DNA of 64,000 bases from contig NC_090709.1 of assembly GCF_040954835.1 (NCBI RefSeq), positions 43,346,490 to 43,410,489 on the forward strand, given 5' to 3'. The DNA comes from Lepisosteus oculatus. Taxonomy: Eukaryota; Chordata; Actinopteri; Semionotiformes; Lepisosteidae. The notes under the pieces were generated by a model, which worked only from the letters and a program-made list of their open reading frames with translations, made no database searches and was not told the DNA's origin. Numbering within the stretch: the stretch's first letter is position 1; every line of letters starts with the position of its first letter. Below, piece after piece: positions 9,681 through 20,749 of the stretch. Made by a program: the position numbers and the translations under genes.

Positions 9681-10186
9681 GTGTAGAAGTTGTAATCCCA
9701 GTTCATTTATGAAACAGTCTAAATGAATGGTATACTGAATATATGTCCCTCTTGGTTTGGAACTCTTCATGATTTAATATATACCTTTTGTATTCTGCTA
9801 ACCCACACTCTTAAGATCTGTTATGTTTATATGCACATTTTATGTATTAATAAGTGTATTAGTATCTGTGTGTGTGCGTTAATGAGTTAACCCGCAAGGT
9901 CGGTTTTCTAATAGCCATCAAAGAATCATTTTGTGACTTACTGCTACAATTAATAATTGTCCCAGTAAATACACAAAACCCCTACACACGCATGGAAACC
10001 AATATTTACCTGCTAATCCAGAATGCAGCAGAGAACAGTTGGACAGAAGGTTAGTATCTGTCGATACTGCATCACAGAAGTCAGTCTCTTCCCCGTCATT
10101 ATGCAGGCTGACTTGTTCACGATGAACTGTCCTCCAGTGACAGTCAGCTGCAATCATTGACTCAGACATGGTGTTGATACACTGAT
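9681..10186. other. AT-rich spacer, no gene recognised
   Basis: No motif or repeat relation found. Confidence 0.35.
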
Positions 10187-10259
10187 GGCACTTTGGCTGA
10201 TTTGGTTAACATGCTTTCCTCTTAAACAGGAGATGCTGAGTTCAAATCCCAACAGTGCT
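10187..10259 (+). pseudogene. tRNA-Thr-like relic
   Basis: TTGGTTAACATG D-arm context, AAACAGGAGAT, and B box GAGTTCAAATCCC resemble tRNA-Thr(AGT), but the anticodon arm has lost a base and the AGT triplet. The 3' flank GCTTTTCTTCCT is shared with the Thr-like gene at 44704, so both derive from one duplicated locus. Confidence 0.55.
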
Positions 10260-10490
10260 TTTCTTCCTGTCTTGTCTTACAAAATGTATCACTATGGATG
10301 ATTACGTACAGCTTGATTTTGTTTAACGCAAGTTTTCATTTTCTTTCTGGAACAACTTGCTTTTCATGAAATCCATACAGCTTATGAAAGATGAAATACA
10401 AATATTGCTTTGTATATCGCAGGCTGGTAAGAAAAAAGCATTATTTTCTTTTTTTTAAGCTTGCAAATGGAGAAAAGGGACACACGTGAG

Positions 10491-10536
10491 TCTCTGTTAA
10501 TTGAAAGGTTAGTGGTTTGAGCCCACCCAGAAATGT
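10491..10536 (+). pseudogene. tRNA-Asn relic with internal deletion
   Basis: Starts GTCTCTGT and ends in GGTTTGAGCCCACCCAG, the two ends of tRNA-Asn(GTT). Most of the D arm is missing. It lies about 230 bp after the Thr relic. The same Thr-then-Asn order recurs at 44704 and about 45070. Confidence 0.55.
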
Positions 10537-10789
10537 ACTTCTCATTATTGCAATGTAAACCTCATCTCTACTTATTCGGATTTCTTAGCAAAACCTTAAC
10601 CCACTTGATATTTGCAAGAAATGTGAATGTTTTTGTTAAACAATTAAGTATGTAAGTCAATATCACTGGGAATGGCCAATAATGACCAACATTCAAGGAC
10701 ATCATATTCAGCCAAGGACTTTGATCTTCGAACGGCTAGCAGAAGAATTCTCTCGATGCATCCTTAGTTAGAATATTTAAAATTACGAC

Positions 10790-11480
10790 ACAGATTTGTT
10801 GGAGAACTTGACAAGCAAAAAAGACAGTTGGACAGCATGATTATGCTAGGACTGTACATTTGTATTTTAATACTTTTGTATATTTATCTTAATTGTAATA
10901 TACATGTAATCATAAATGCTGTTCTATGTAAATACATTTTGTTGTATTTTATCATATTTTAGCTGAGGGCACAAGGGGGTCTATTATACCTTCCGAAACT
11001 TCCAAGACAACTATAACAGAGGCTCAAATTTAATATAATTTGCTTTAAAAGAAAACCACAATTTGTACGATATCAACCCTCAATATCGACGTTCAAATGA
11101 AGGATTTAAAGAAGCAACAGCGATAGGAGAGTACATTGATTTTGGACCAATGTTTGCATCTGAACAATCCTTCCTCCTGGAAAGAAGAAAAAACAGGTAT
11201 GTTTTGAGTCTCATGATGATGCTCTTCTGGATAAAAAAAAAACAGTGCAAATTTGTTTCGGATGTATTTTGGATAAAATTATAACTGTCATCGAAGAGAA
11301 ATTTGATCAGTTGAATGCAGTCGAAACTTTTGACATTTTATATGATGACAGGACGTACATTTAGGACTCAGTACCGATAACGCTGCTGATATTGATGGAG
11401 TAGAAATTAAGTGTATTGGTAGTTTTATCTGAGGCAAGAAGTACTAGAACACCTCCTATAAAAATGTTAGGATTCAGAGC
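10790..11480 (+). mobile_element. hAT-like DNA transposon relic
   Basis: About 10790-11040 matches 17240-17480 (plus) and, inverted, 14390-14570 and 20750-21080. The 11160-11340 part translates in pieces to a K/R-rich stretch, then DDALLDKKK, then DKIITVIEEKFDQL. That order is reminiscent of the mid-region of ZMYM/hAT-type transposases. It is disabled in several places. Family call by motif resemblance only. Confidence 0.45.
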
Positions 11481-11587
11481 AAGAAATATTTTTCCACCTC
11501 ACCCAATGGTATTGCATTAACGAGGCTGAATCTGGCTTCTTATTCGCCAGCTTCTTCTTCTGCCCTAAATGCTGCTGCTGTGATGTT

Positions 11588-13165
11588 ATGCCGCCTTTCA
11601 CCTGTAGATGGCTCTTTACAGTAATTTTTAAAAGTACTAATCGGGATGGATTACTGTATTTATCATCAGTAAAGGGGAATATCCAAGAAATTTCAGTAAA
11701 GGAAGTGACAGAAGCTATCAAAGAGATGAAAGTGGGCAAAGCAACTGGACCATCAGGAATAGCAGCAGAACACTTTAAGAACCTCGATGAAGAGGGGATT
11801 CAGCGGCTGACGAGATTGCTAAACAATATTGCAAAGGAAGAGAGAATTCCAGAAGAATGGACAAAAAGCAGTATGGTTACCATCTACAAGGAGAAAGGAG
11901 ACCCAATGGAGTGTAAAAACTATAGAGGAATAAAACTTCTGGAACATGGATTGAAAATCCTGGAAAAAATTCTGGACAAGAGACTCAGGAAGATAATCAG
12001 GATCCACAACTCACAATTTGGATTCTCAGCGGGGAAAAGCACAACAGATGCCATTTTTGTGATGAGACAGTTACAGGAGAAGACACTAGAGAAAGGGAAA
12101 AAGCTGTATGTGGCCTTTCTGGACTTGGAGAAGGCATATGACCGTGTGCCCAGAGAGGTGGTGTATTGGTGCTTGAGGAAGAAAGGAGTATCAGAAAGCA
12201 TGGTGAAGTTAGTTCAAGCAACCTATAGAGATGCAACTACGAAGATGATAACACAACGGGGAGAGACAAAAGAGTTTGAAATCACAGTTGGAGTACACCA
12301 AGGATCAGCACTAAGTCCTTTCCTTTTCATAAACATTATTGACACACTGACAGAGGAGGTAAGAACAGAAGTGCCTTGGGAACTCATCTTTGCTGATGAT
12401 GTGGCACTGATGGCAGACTCAGAAGTAGAACTACAGGAGAAAGTGTTCAAATGGCAGAGGAGTCTGGAAAAGGGTGGACTGAAAATGAATGCAGAAAAAT
12501 CTGAAATAATGGTAATGGAGAGAAGAGGAGATACTATGACCAATGTTGAGGAGACAAATGGAGGAAAACTGAAACAAGTTGATGACTTTAAATACCTTGG
12601 ATCAAAACTGGTAAAGGGAGGAGAAACACTGGAGGCAGTAAAACAAAGAGTGAAAGCTGGATGGAACAAGTGGAGAGAAATAACTGGAATAATCTGTGAC
12701 AGGAAAATTCCCAGAAAGTTAAAGTGCAAAATGTACAAGACTGTGATTAGACCTGTACTACTATATGGAGCTGAATGCTTGGCAGTTGGAAAGAGGGAAG
12801 AGAACTTGATGAGAAGAACTGAAATGAGGATGTTGAGATGGATTCTGCAGATTTCAATGAAGGATAAGATCAGAAATGAAGAAATCCGTAGACGATGTAG
12901 GGTGGTGGATGTGGTTGAGAAGATGCGAGAGGCGAGGTTACGGTGGTATGGACATATCATGAGGAGGGACGTTGAGGAAGTAACAAAGAGGGTAATGGCA
13001 TTTGAGGTGGAAGGTAACAGAGGAAGAGGCAGGCCTAGAAAGAGATGGATAGATTGTGTGAGAAAAGATATGGAGGTATGTGAAGTGAGTGAGGAAGATG
13101 TGCTCGACAGAGACAAATGGAGAAGAGCAACCAAAGCAGCTGACCCCAGGACAGTCTGGGACTAA
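11588..13165 (+). CDS. Reverse transcriptase of an RTE-like LINE (5'-truncated, ORF open)
   Basis: 525-codon open frame; the element proper probably starts near 11640. RT blocks in order: ATGPSGIAAEHFK near residue 52, NYRGIKLLEHGLKILEK near 104, FLDLEKAYDRVPRE near 178, GVHQGSALSPFLF near 233, active site FADDVALMA near 268, YLGSKL near 338. The C-terminus GRGRPRKRWIDCVRKD is typical of RTE-type elements. The endonuclease domain is missing, so this is a 5'-truncated insertion, yet the remaining frame is unbroken, which argues for recent arrival. A (GAA)n tail follows at 13170-13196. Confidence 0.85.
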   Translation: MPPFTCRWLFTVIFKSTNRDGLLYLSSVKGNIQEISVKEVTEAIKEMKVGKATGPSGIAAEHFKNLDEEGIQRLTRLLNNIAKEERIPEEWTKSSMVTIYKEKGDPMECKNYRGIKLLEHGLKILEKILDKRLRKIIRIHNSQFGFSAGKSTTDAIFVMRQLQEKTLEKGKKLYVAFLDLEKAYDRVPREVVYWCLRKKGVSESMVKLVQATYRDATTKMITQRGETKEFEITVGVHQGSALSPFLFINIIDTLTEEVRTEVPWELIFADDVALMADSEVELQEKVFKWQRSLEKGGLKMNAEKSEIMVMERRGDTMTNVEETNGGKLKQVDDFKYLGSKLVKGGETLEAVKQRVKAGWNKWREITGIICDRKIPRKLKCKMYKTVIRPVLLYGAECLAVGKREENLMRRTEMRMLRWILQISMKDKIRNEEIRRRCRVVDVVEKMREARLRWYGHIMRRDVEEVTKRVMAFEVEGNRGRGRPRKRWIDCVRKDMEVCEVSEEDVLDRDKWRRATKAADPRTVWD

Positions 13166-13200
13166 GGCTGTGAAAAAGAAGAAGAAGAAGAAGAAAGGGG
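11640..13200 (+). mobile_element. 5'-truncated RTE-clade LINE with (GAA)n tail
   Basis: RT-bearing insertion ending in a short tandem GAA/AAG tail, as RTE elements do. It sits just after the hAT relic. The clade rests on the C-terminal GRPRKRW block, the simple-repeat tail and the lack of an RNase H region; a phylogeny could move it. Confidence 0.7.
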
Positions 13201-13975
13201 AATATGTAAGTAGTGACTATCCAAATATAATTTTTGTGTGAAACACATTTCAGAAAATTGTAAACCAATTTTCAAAACTCACAATAACACAAACACAATA
13301 AGTAAATAAGACAAAGGCAAAACATAAGTTCACAGGCACTTTCTGCATATTTACCACGACCTTACCTTCTGATCATCAAAAGTCTTAAAATCTTGCATTT
13401 TACAAGAACTTTTTAATATAAATGGGACATTTAGAACATGGCATATGAGAATATATGGTTAATCGAGGATGAGCAACGGGTGATGGCACTTTCTGCTTCT
13501 TGCTATAAACCTACCCCCTGGTTATAAAAACATCTAAAAATTATGACACTGAGGTGTGAGAGACAATGGAACAGACTATCAAAATCCTGAACTTTAGGAA
13601 ATTTTACTGTGCCATTTTTTCAAATATGACCCTGTGAACATGGCATGTCCCTCCTTCCTCATTACCAAAACATCTCAATGTTCCGACACTATGTACATTG
13701 GTAATTACAACACTTCACTGTTGCATTTCTGAGTTGTGACATTGTGAACATGGCATGTTAAAGTATATAGAAAATCTAGATCAGAACAGGCTAAATGCAA
13801 TTCATAGTGATTTATCATTTTCTTACTTTCTAAATGAAAACAAATTTGTTTTCGGTGATTATGACACTTCGGTATGACATAAAATATGCTTCAATGACAG
13901 AATAAATAATCATGGAAAAAATACCCACAGTGGACATTCATAGTTGTGATTATAGGAATGTTAAATATCAGGTGA
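13201..13975. other. AT-rich spacer with faint internal repetition
   Basis: Phrases such as GACACT..GTGAACATGGCAT recur at about 13550-13640 and 13680-13760, suggesting an old local repeat. No gene seen. Confidence 0.35.
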
Positions 13976-14400
13976 GTAGCTGCGTCAGCATGCGTAGGCT
14001 GCAAAGGAACAAGTAAAGGATTATTCCATGCTGAAAAGAGAAAAAAAGAATCACAATGTTTTAGCTGTGGAGCCTTCTTCAGGTGTGAGAAAGACAGGGC
14101 AGTATGCAAAGATAATTTTCTTTTTATCTTTGATGACTGCAGTTTATCTTTGATGACAACATCAAAGACATTAAGGAATTCTTACGGCTAACAGCTCCAC
14201 ATCAACTTCCTTCCATAACTAACGTCATCAGATCTCTCAACTGCACTCTTCCAGTTTCTCACTTCAGAGAAGGATAAAAAACTCAATCATCCTCTACAGA
14301 GAAAAACCATCAACACCCCTACCACCTCCACCAATCCTAACTTTGTTGTTACTATACCCTCTGACCTTTCCCTTTCACCCCTTTGCATCCTCAGCTAACA
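13976..14400 (-). mobile_element. Penelope-like retroelement fragment
   Basis: 13976-14110 is the minus-strand copy of the dispersed end sequence (CACACCTGAAGAAGGCTCC) seen at 7290 and 52361. Its hammerhead-like core is changed at the GAAA position. Next to it, on the plus strand at 14340-14390, VTIPSDLSLSP resembles a Penelope-type protein motif. Broken; extent uncertain. Confidence 0.45.
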
Positions 14401-14570
14401 TATTTTAATATTACAACACAATTACAATAGATTGTACAGTATTTACAGTTTAAAATTAAGGTAAATATGTCCAAATATCAAAATCCAACTGCACAGTGCT
14501 AACAAAACAATGCTTGTCAACTTCTCAAATAAATCTGCATTGTATTTTTAAAATATTTCACATGCATTTA
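14390..14570 (-). repeat. Copy of the hAT-associated repeat
   Basis: Inverted relative to 10790-10970; shares CATCCTCAGCTAACATATTTT and neighbouring sequence. Non-coding end segment only. Confidence 0.55.
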
Positions 14571-14633
14571 ACAAAATCAAGCCCTTTGTGAGTGCCCCAA
14601 ATGGTACGTTCTGTACTACAAGATAGGAAGAAA

Positions 14634-14706
14634 TACACAGCTGGGATTTGAACCACAGTTCTGTTGTTCAATAAAGAGGCACTTTAACCAACTAGGCTAC
14701 GGTGAC
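14634..14706 (-). pseudogene. tRNA-Thr-like pseudogene
   Basis: GTAGCCTAGTTGGTTAAAGTG and GTGGTTCAAATCCCAGC give A and B boxes. The body aligns with tRNA-Thr(AGT), but the anticodon position reads ATT and the anticodon stem no longer pairs. Probably dead. Confidence 0.55.
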
Positions 14707-15344
14707 AAGACAACCATCACCTTTTACAGACACTTGGACACACCGCTCTGAGACATCTGCGTTCAGAAAGCGCTGAACCTGCTCTCAGAGCAAATTGCCT
14801 CTTTTACATACAGTAGCAGCCCCGACACTGAGAAACGAAGAGAACTGGCTTTTATCTGGCATTTTTCATGTCCAATGCGTTTGACATCTCCCAAGGGCGA
14901 CAAAGTTCTTCTGCAACATTATTTCTTCTTCTTTTTTATTTCTGTACGCTTTGATAAAAAACTAGAAATCGTGCAAGGGAAAAATGTCTTTTTTTCATAG
15001 AGAAAACGTGGACCGGGAAGTGTTGTGTTGAGAAGAAGTGATTTAACATGATACGTGACCTAATTTATCGGAGCAAATGCTCACCCAGCAAGGTCTGGAG
15101 AAGTTGGAGAGTCTGGTGGATGTGATAATTATACGGTGTTGTGGAAGAAAACAGTCTTTCTTTGAATTCTCAATCAATCGGAATTTCAGTGCGAAACATA
15201 AACCCTTTGTGTGATTTAAAGAGATAATATTTTAAAACTCATAAAAAATCAGAAAACACGTTTCTCACTTTGAAATTTTAGACGGGGTGGTATATTACTA
15301 GTAGCGACGGTGAGCACACTATGGGGGAATTCCGGTTATGTGAA
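14707..15344. other. No gene recognised
   Basis: Spacer, AT-rich, no recognisable repeat. Confidence 0.35.
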
Positions 15345-15417
15345 ATACCAGCAGTTTAATAAATAACGCATCTGATTTTGGATCATAAGATTGTAGGTCC
15401 GACTTCTACCTGGCTCG
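15345..15417 (+). pseudogene. tRNA-Arg-like pseudogene (TCG changed to TTG)
   Basis: GCATCTGATTTTGGATCATAAGATTGTAGG follows tRNA-Arg(TCG) closely, including the anticodon arm, but the anticodon is TTG. The first three acceptor pairs are lost. A better preserved relative is at 46344-46416. Confidence 0.6.
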
Positions 15418-15599
15418 TGTAAATTTTATTCAAGCTCCTCAGTAATAGATGTCTATTATGTAATGAACCGCACCTGAAAGCAAACATTGGGTCTGTTTCC
15501 TTTGTTTTCCTGCATGAAATAGCAAATCGTTACAAAAAGTACCTGCTAATGTCCAATAGTGTTTTTTTATTTCAAATTACATTTTCAGGCTTCAGACAC

Positions 15600-15860
15600 T
15601 TTTTAATAAAACAAAAGTGTCCGGAAACTCCCTAACTTTCAGGTTTGCTTGAACCTGTATTAAAAGAAGTTATTTGAAACTTCCGGGATCCCATTCTCTG
15701 ATGTAGCTGTCTCTAAAGACGGATGTGATGTTTCGCAGATGTGAACTGTGCCTTCTCTCTTGTGTTCAAGGGTATTCGCTGTGTGAGATCCTAACTGTAT
15801 GTCCAGTAGGGCTCTATTTTGTTTAGATTATCTATGTGGTGTACAGATAGAACTCAACTG
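15600..15860 (+). repeat. tRNA-flank duplication shared with 42400-42600 and 50400-50660
   Basis: TTTGCTTGAACCT, GATGTGATGTTTCGCAGATGTG and TGTTCAAG..TATTCG recur in the same order in the three places, also inverted near 48360-48500. These look like diverged remains of a larger duplicated tRNA-bearing segment. Confidence 0.55.
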
Positions 15861-15911
15861 CATGGGGTGAATTCTGTGTTCAGGAAGAGCAGAACCTGAA
15901 AAACTAAAAGT

Positions 15912-15984
15912 AGACCTCAACGCGATTTGAACACGCAGCTTTCTGATCTTTAATCAGACCACGCTACCTTTGCACCACGAGGTC
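15912..15984 (-). pseudogene. tRNA-Trp-like pseudogene
   Basis: Minus strand starts GACCTCGTGGTGCAA and keeps GCTGCGTGTTCAAATC, the two ends of tRNA-Trp. The anticodon position reads AAA instead of CCA and one extra base lies before the anticodon stem. Acceptor mostly paired. Confidence 0.6.
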
Positions 15985-16178
15985 ACAACTATCAGCTAAT
16001 TTGAATTCCCCAAAGGAGACAAATCAGCTTCACAAAAAATTCTGTGAAGAGCGCCGCTCTTCTGAAGAGAGTCTCTTCATCCCAGACCACATTTTATTCT
16101 TCCTGTGCAGCTGATGTGCAGGTGTTGTTCTCAATAACAGTTCCAGGAACACTGTTTTTCTATTTTTTTTAATTAAGT

Positions 16179-16217
16179 ACCCCATGGTGCAACGGTAGCA
16201 CATCTGACTCTAAATCT
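16179..16217 (+). pseudogene. 5' half of a tRNA-Trp-like gene (CTA anticodon)
   Basis: CATGGTGCAACGGTAGCACA followed by TCTGACTCTAAATC aligns with tRNA-Trp nt 5-43, with CTA in place of CCA. The 3' half is absent, so no functional tRNA can result. Confidence 0.55.
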
Positions 16218-16517
16218 CCAAGTTCATTTTCAAAGTATATCAGAGTCAACTGATACTGATCAGTTTTTGCTGCTACTAAACCCGCAGTCTTCACCTTAAA
16301 GTTCAATTCCCCAAGCCTTCTGACCTTATATGTCCATCCCTTCTCGTCAAAACTCATATTTTCACAGAGTACCCTACAGAAATCGCAGTATAGAATGAAA
16401 AACTCCAGTAGATCTCGGCCACTGTTGGTGATTTTCCTTTAAAAACAAATTTATCTCCTGAAATTTTACGGAGTGTATCACTTTCACTGAGACCGAGGAG
16501 TGTTAAGCTGTACATGA

Positions 16518-16574
16518 GTCTTTGTGGCTCGGTTGTTAACAAAAAGGGTGGTGGTTTGAGCCCTTCCAGGGACG
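16518..16574 (+). pseudogene. tRNA-Asn relic with shortened middle
   Basis: GTCTTTGTGGCTC and GGTGGTTTGAGCCCTTCCAG followed by GGACG give both ends of tRNA-Asn, and GTTAAC marks the anticodon region. About 17 nt are missing from the D and anticodon arms. Confidence 0.6.
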
Positions 16575-16734
16575 CTATGAGCCTTTTAATGTACACACCC
16601 ATCTCACTTTATCTCCACAGCCGGTCTCCACCGCAATCGAATACAGAGCCCGCAGGGGGCAGTAAGCTCGCATATATAGCTCACTGTGTATATAATGAAG
16701 AAGCAGAGATTAGTTTCTTATCTGCGCGTTACAG

Positions 16735-16786
16735 GGCCTTATGCAACTCATACCAACAGCTGGGGTTTGATCCCTGCACGGGCTAT
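16735..16786 (+). pseudogene. 3' half of a tRNA-Ile-like gene
   Basis: GGGGTTTGATCCCTGCACGGGCT matches the T arm and acceptor 3' side of tRNA-Ile. The 5' half is unrecognisable. Confidence 0.35.
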
Positions 16787-16821
16787 TAGTTGAAAGGCCA
16801 TTGTAAATGACATGTAAGAGA

Positions 16822-16875
16822 TTTATAGATAGATACTTTATTGATCCCGTGACGGAAATTAATCAAGCTTATCCA
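16822..16875 (-). mobile_element. 3' tail of a fish LINE with TCTA repeat
   Basis: TTTATAGATAGATACTTTATTGATCCC followed by GGAAATT is the inverted form of the common fish LINE tail that ends in tandem ATCT. Only the tail is present. Confidence 0.5.
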
Positions 16876-17239
16876 GCTGGCTTTTATGTTTCACACTAAA
16901 TTGCGATCTTGAAACCAAAATAGTTAGAAATATGGAACACAACCGTTGTTCCCCAAGAAGGAAAGCTGTTTAACACTGATGTCACACCTTTTTATTTAAC
17001 CCAGATTGTAAAGACAACTCTGCCCTATCAAAGGAAAATGTTGCACAAAAGTTGGAAAGAACACTCTGAATCCATCAGTACTGTATATTTGATTTCCGCG
17101 AACCGTTCAAGGCTGCTTGGTGCTTCGCAAGCAAGTCATTTCAGGGAAGAAACTCAGTTTAGAGAACTACTGGTGCATTTTCACTCATTGAATTTGATCT
17201 TTGTACTCTCTTTTCATTCTCATCTATAATATTTCAAAA

Positions 17240-17960
17240 TTACAGTTCGGATTTCTTGGAAAACTTCACAGGCATTATTAAGTTAGGACTGTACAATTGT
17301 ATTTTAATATCTTGGTATATTTACCTTCATTTTAATACGGATTTAACCATAAATGTTGTACTTTTGTCGTACTTTTTAAAACATTTTAACTGAGGACGCA
17401 CGACGACTATTATACCTTGTGATACATGCAAGACATCTGTAAACGAAGATGTAATTACAGTCAAATTGGCAATTAAAAGAAAACCACAATTTGTATAATA
17501 TTATTTCTCTATGTCGATGATCAGTTGAAGGATTTGAAGAAACTATATATTATTCCTCGATATCGATGATCAGCTGAAGGATTTGAAGAAACAGCAGCAA
17601 TAGCAGGTGATTTTGGTTTTGAACCCATTTTTACACCTCAATAATTAATTTGTCCTCGAAAAAAGAAAAGACAGGCATGTTTTGAGTCTCATAATGATCA
17701 TCTTCTCGATCCAAAGAAACGTATAAATTTGATTCCTTCCGTAGTATTTTGGATTTTCTTACGAAGATCTCACGAAGTATTGCCGGGATCTATATTTAGC
17801 GTTCGGTAGCGATAACACTGCTGATATTGATTGAGTAGAAATCTATGATGTATTGACAACTTTATCTGAAGCGAGAAGTCCTAGAACGCTGCCTATGAAG
17901 TGTTAGGATTCATACCAAGATATACTTTTTGTTTTCAACCCAAAATGCTGCTATTGCATT
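17240..17960 (+). mobile_element. hAT-like DNA transposon relic, second copy
   Basis: Diverged copy of 10790-11480. The coding-derived part keeps AGGATTTGAAGAAAC (also duplicated at about 17525 and 17575), TTTTGAGTCTCATAATGAT and GTGTTAGGATTCATA. More decayed than copy 1. Confidence 0.45.
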
Positions 17961-18585
17961 ACACACTATATGAACATTACCAGTTTTGGTAGCTTCTCTG
18001 CATGATTTTTCAAAACTGAAACTAATTACAAAATTACTTAAGATAAACCATTACAAACAATTATAAATCAGGGCTAATATTAATATCAACTGATGTTACT
18101 ACAGAAAAAAAGATTTAACTGAAATATGAATAAGACTATGCAAGCCTAAAATGTAGAACAATTCAATTTATATAACTTTTTTTTTTGAGAAATGGGCTCA
18201 CACACCGGAAGACACTAACGTTTCTCTTCGTTAGAGTATGTGAATAACGGTTTAACCCAAAATGTTTGGAGTCCAGAGGGAGGACTTGCTCGCTGAATGA
18301 TCTCTCAAGAAATCCCTGGTGAGATTCAACAGGTGTTTTCTTCAACAGCCACTAAAAGTCTGATGACCTTCTCTGGATTTCCTGAATATGACGTAAAATT
18401 AGTTCAAATTATTTGGTAGTTAACAGAACGAAATGCTTTGGAGGTACATTTAAAACAGCAGAGCAAGACTGTAGCACTTCGTGTGTGACTGAATTTAATT
18501 GTGTAAACCTGGCTCTCTATGAACACGAGCAAAGAGTTCTTACTCAACAGAAGATTGCGATGTGAGCACAATAATATAAGACATC
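17961..18585. other. No gene recognised
   Basis: AT-rich spacer with short open frames only. Confidence 0.35.
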
Positions 18586-18657
18586 TGGAGAAGCCAGAGA
18601 TTGAACTCAGGACTTCATACATGAAAAGCATGCACTCTACCACTGAGCTACATCCCC
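18586..18657 (-). tRNA. Ala-bodied tRNA with TTC anticodon, possibly decayed
   Basis: 72 nt. GGGGATGTAGCTCAGTGGTAGAG is the 5' half of a standard tRNA-Ala, and the anticodon stem CATGC/GTATG pairs, but the loop TTTTCAT gives TTC (Glu) in place of an Ala anticodon. The Ala identity pair G3:U70 is kept. The T stem has one A:C mismatch and three wobbles, and acceptor pair 6:67 is lost. Most likely a pseudogene; if transcribed and folded it would be charged with Ala while reading GAA. Confidence 0.6.
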
Positions 18658-20082
18658 TATGGCACAGATGGTGGAACTGACTTAAAGATGTGCATATGTT
18701 TACTGACCACAATCCACCCTTCATGAATAATTGAAATGAATAATTTATTTTTATATCCAGTCACATGGGCGACGGTGGTTGATTCTTCAATGGGGGAGTG
18801 CGTTTTTCTACCTCCTTACTCGACTGTCTTTCAATTATGTTTTCTTTGAAACCTTTTTGCATCTTTTAAGTGCTTGCAATTAAATTACGCATAGAAAAAC
18901 AGCAGTACAGTTGATGTTCATGGACTGATGCACACAACTCCAGTGATAAAGCCATTTTGTAAATATTGTAGAAGAATGTTAAAGGGCGAAACAACGCTCC
19001 AACCACGTGAATGGTAACAAGAAGGATCGTGTTCTTATTTAATATGTGCTTTTGAATTGCCTTGTCAATACACACAGGCTTTAGAGATGGACAAATAATT
19101 GAGTGAATCAAATTAGTTTTTGTTGGTCGTCTGTGTCTTCATAACTTTGTAGGTGAGAGAGAGGATTGCGAAAATGTGCAGGTGCTTCTCAGAAGTGCGT
19201 TGGTGGTATAGGTTCCTTCAAATAACTGAGCCAGTGCATCCCAAATCTTTTCAAGATGATCTGTGATCTGGTAACACATCTCCTGAAACTAACATTCGAG
19301 GTAGGAAGTGTGCTCTTATACACCAAAACACTCACAAAGGAAGAAGCAGATCTCTGTACACAAGACGGTAGTGCGATATTAGAATTTCAGAGTTCTTGAC
19401 GGATTCAGGCTCCTTCTCAGAGGTCCTTGCTCGCCAAATAACTTTGCATCTGAGGAAGAGCACCACGGAAAAAACCCAACTCAACAAGAGAGCGCGTTGG
19501 TTGCTCTTGCTCTTAATGCAAGGAGCTGTTTTTTTTTCCTCGCAATAATAATTATTAACCAGAAACAGCAGCACAGGTAGGTCGCATTTGTGATTATGTC
19601 ATTTCTCTGCTTCAGCAAGGTCAATAAAAGACTCTGAAAGTAGTAAAGCAAAACTGAACTCAAAATCATATTAGGAATTCTGAGCGATATCTCCATACAG
19701 GCAATCCAATAAGAACGTTGAAATATTTGAATATCATCTCTCTATAGATTGCGCTGCTTTTTACCCAGAGTAAAACTATTGGATTGAAGGAATGCTAACT
19801 GCTGGGTTAAAATGTATAGTTGTTATTTGGAGAAATCTGTAAACTCATGATCGACAGTGCTGATTATTTTCCCGGAGACGGAGCACTGATGACCTATCCG
19901 AGCTAATTGATAAAGCTCACCCAGTGGATACTCTAGCAGAACGTCAAAGAACATTCACCTTTGTATCCAAAGAAACCACAGGAACAACATCAGGAAGCAC
20001 AATCAATTCCCCTTTTAAATCTTTCCTGTAAGGTATGCTATGTGAATTCATGAAGTTAATCCTCTGATCTCTTTTGATCACG
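18658..20082. other. No gene recognised
   Basis: About 1.4 kb of AT-rich sequence. No tRNA boxes in a plausible arrangement, no conserved protein motif and no clear repeat partner within the window. Confidence 0.35.
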
Positions 20083-20442
20083 AACAAAGTACTTCTGATG
20101 GAGCGCTATGTTCAAAGATTTAATAAGCTTTACCCCTGCCAACGATTCGGCGTGAAGAATTAAAAGTTTCACAGACAAAAGCAGCTCACCACCACAGCCA
20201 ATATTGAATGTACTGTACTTGCCGGTACACTATCATGTGCACTGCCTCAAAAGTGATCTTGGCAGATGTTGTTCCCTACATAAAGCTGAACGTGCCAAAG
20301 AGAATTTCTGTTGAGAAAACAAAATATTTTTTCTGCCTTGATGTTAAGCCTGTCTTTTAGAAAGTTTATCTCTTAACACCTCCTGCAGCCTAACAAAAAG
20401 CACTTTTACTGATTGTATTGCAGGTCTTAAAACATTAACATT
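20083..20442 (+). repeat. Leu-tRNA flank duplicated at 41325-41701
   Basis: GGAGCGCTATG..CAAAGATTTAA, CCCTGCCAACGATTCGGCGTGAAGAA, TTTCACAGACAAAAGCAGC and AAAGTGATCTTGGCAGA recur in order at 41337-41520 next to a second tRNA-Leu. The whole locus was duplicated, then diverged. Confidence 0.75.
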
Positions 20443-20524
20443 TGGCAGCGGTGGGATTCGAACCCACGCCCCCAGAGAGACTGGAGCCTAAATCTAGTGC
20501 CTTAGACCACTCAGCCACACTACC
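20443..20524 (-). tRNA. tRNA-Leu (TAG)
   Basis: 82 nt with the long variable arm of class II tRNAs. GGTAGTGTGGCTGAGTGG start, anticodon loop ATTTAGG giving TAG, T arm GTGGGTTCGAATCCCAC intact, acceptor GGTAGTG/CGCTGCC pairs with two wobbles. A TTTT run follows about 10 nt downstream. Looks functional. Confidence 0.9.
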
Positions 20525-20749
20525 TTCCTCCATGTCCATCTTCCTCATATTGCTGGCTTGGACATGTGGAAGTGACTGCACCTTCATCTTCCGAGATGCT
20601 TTCAATAGCACAAACGCTACTTTCACCAGCACAAACATAGCAATAACGAAGGAGGTGGGTTTCATCCTTTGTGCTGTTTGTAGGGGCGCAACTCTACGTC
20701 GATCTACTGACTTGAGCAAAAATCAAAATCCTCTCCTACTACTATTGCT

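Noticed and set aside
12223-13134. 303-codon minus-strand frame opposite the RTE reverse transcriptase.
   Set aside because: Ser/Leu-rich shadow of the RT gene with no domain of its own.
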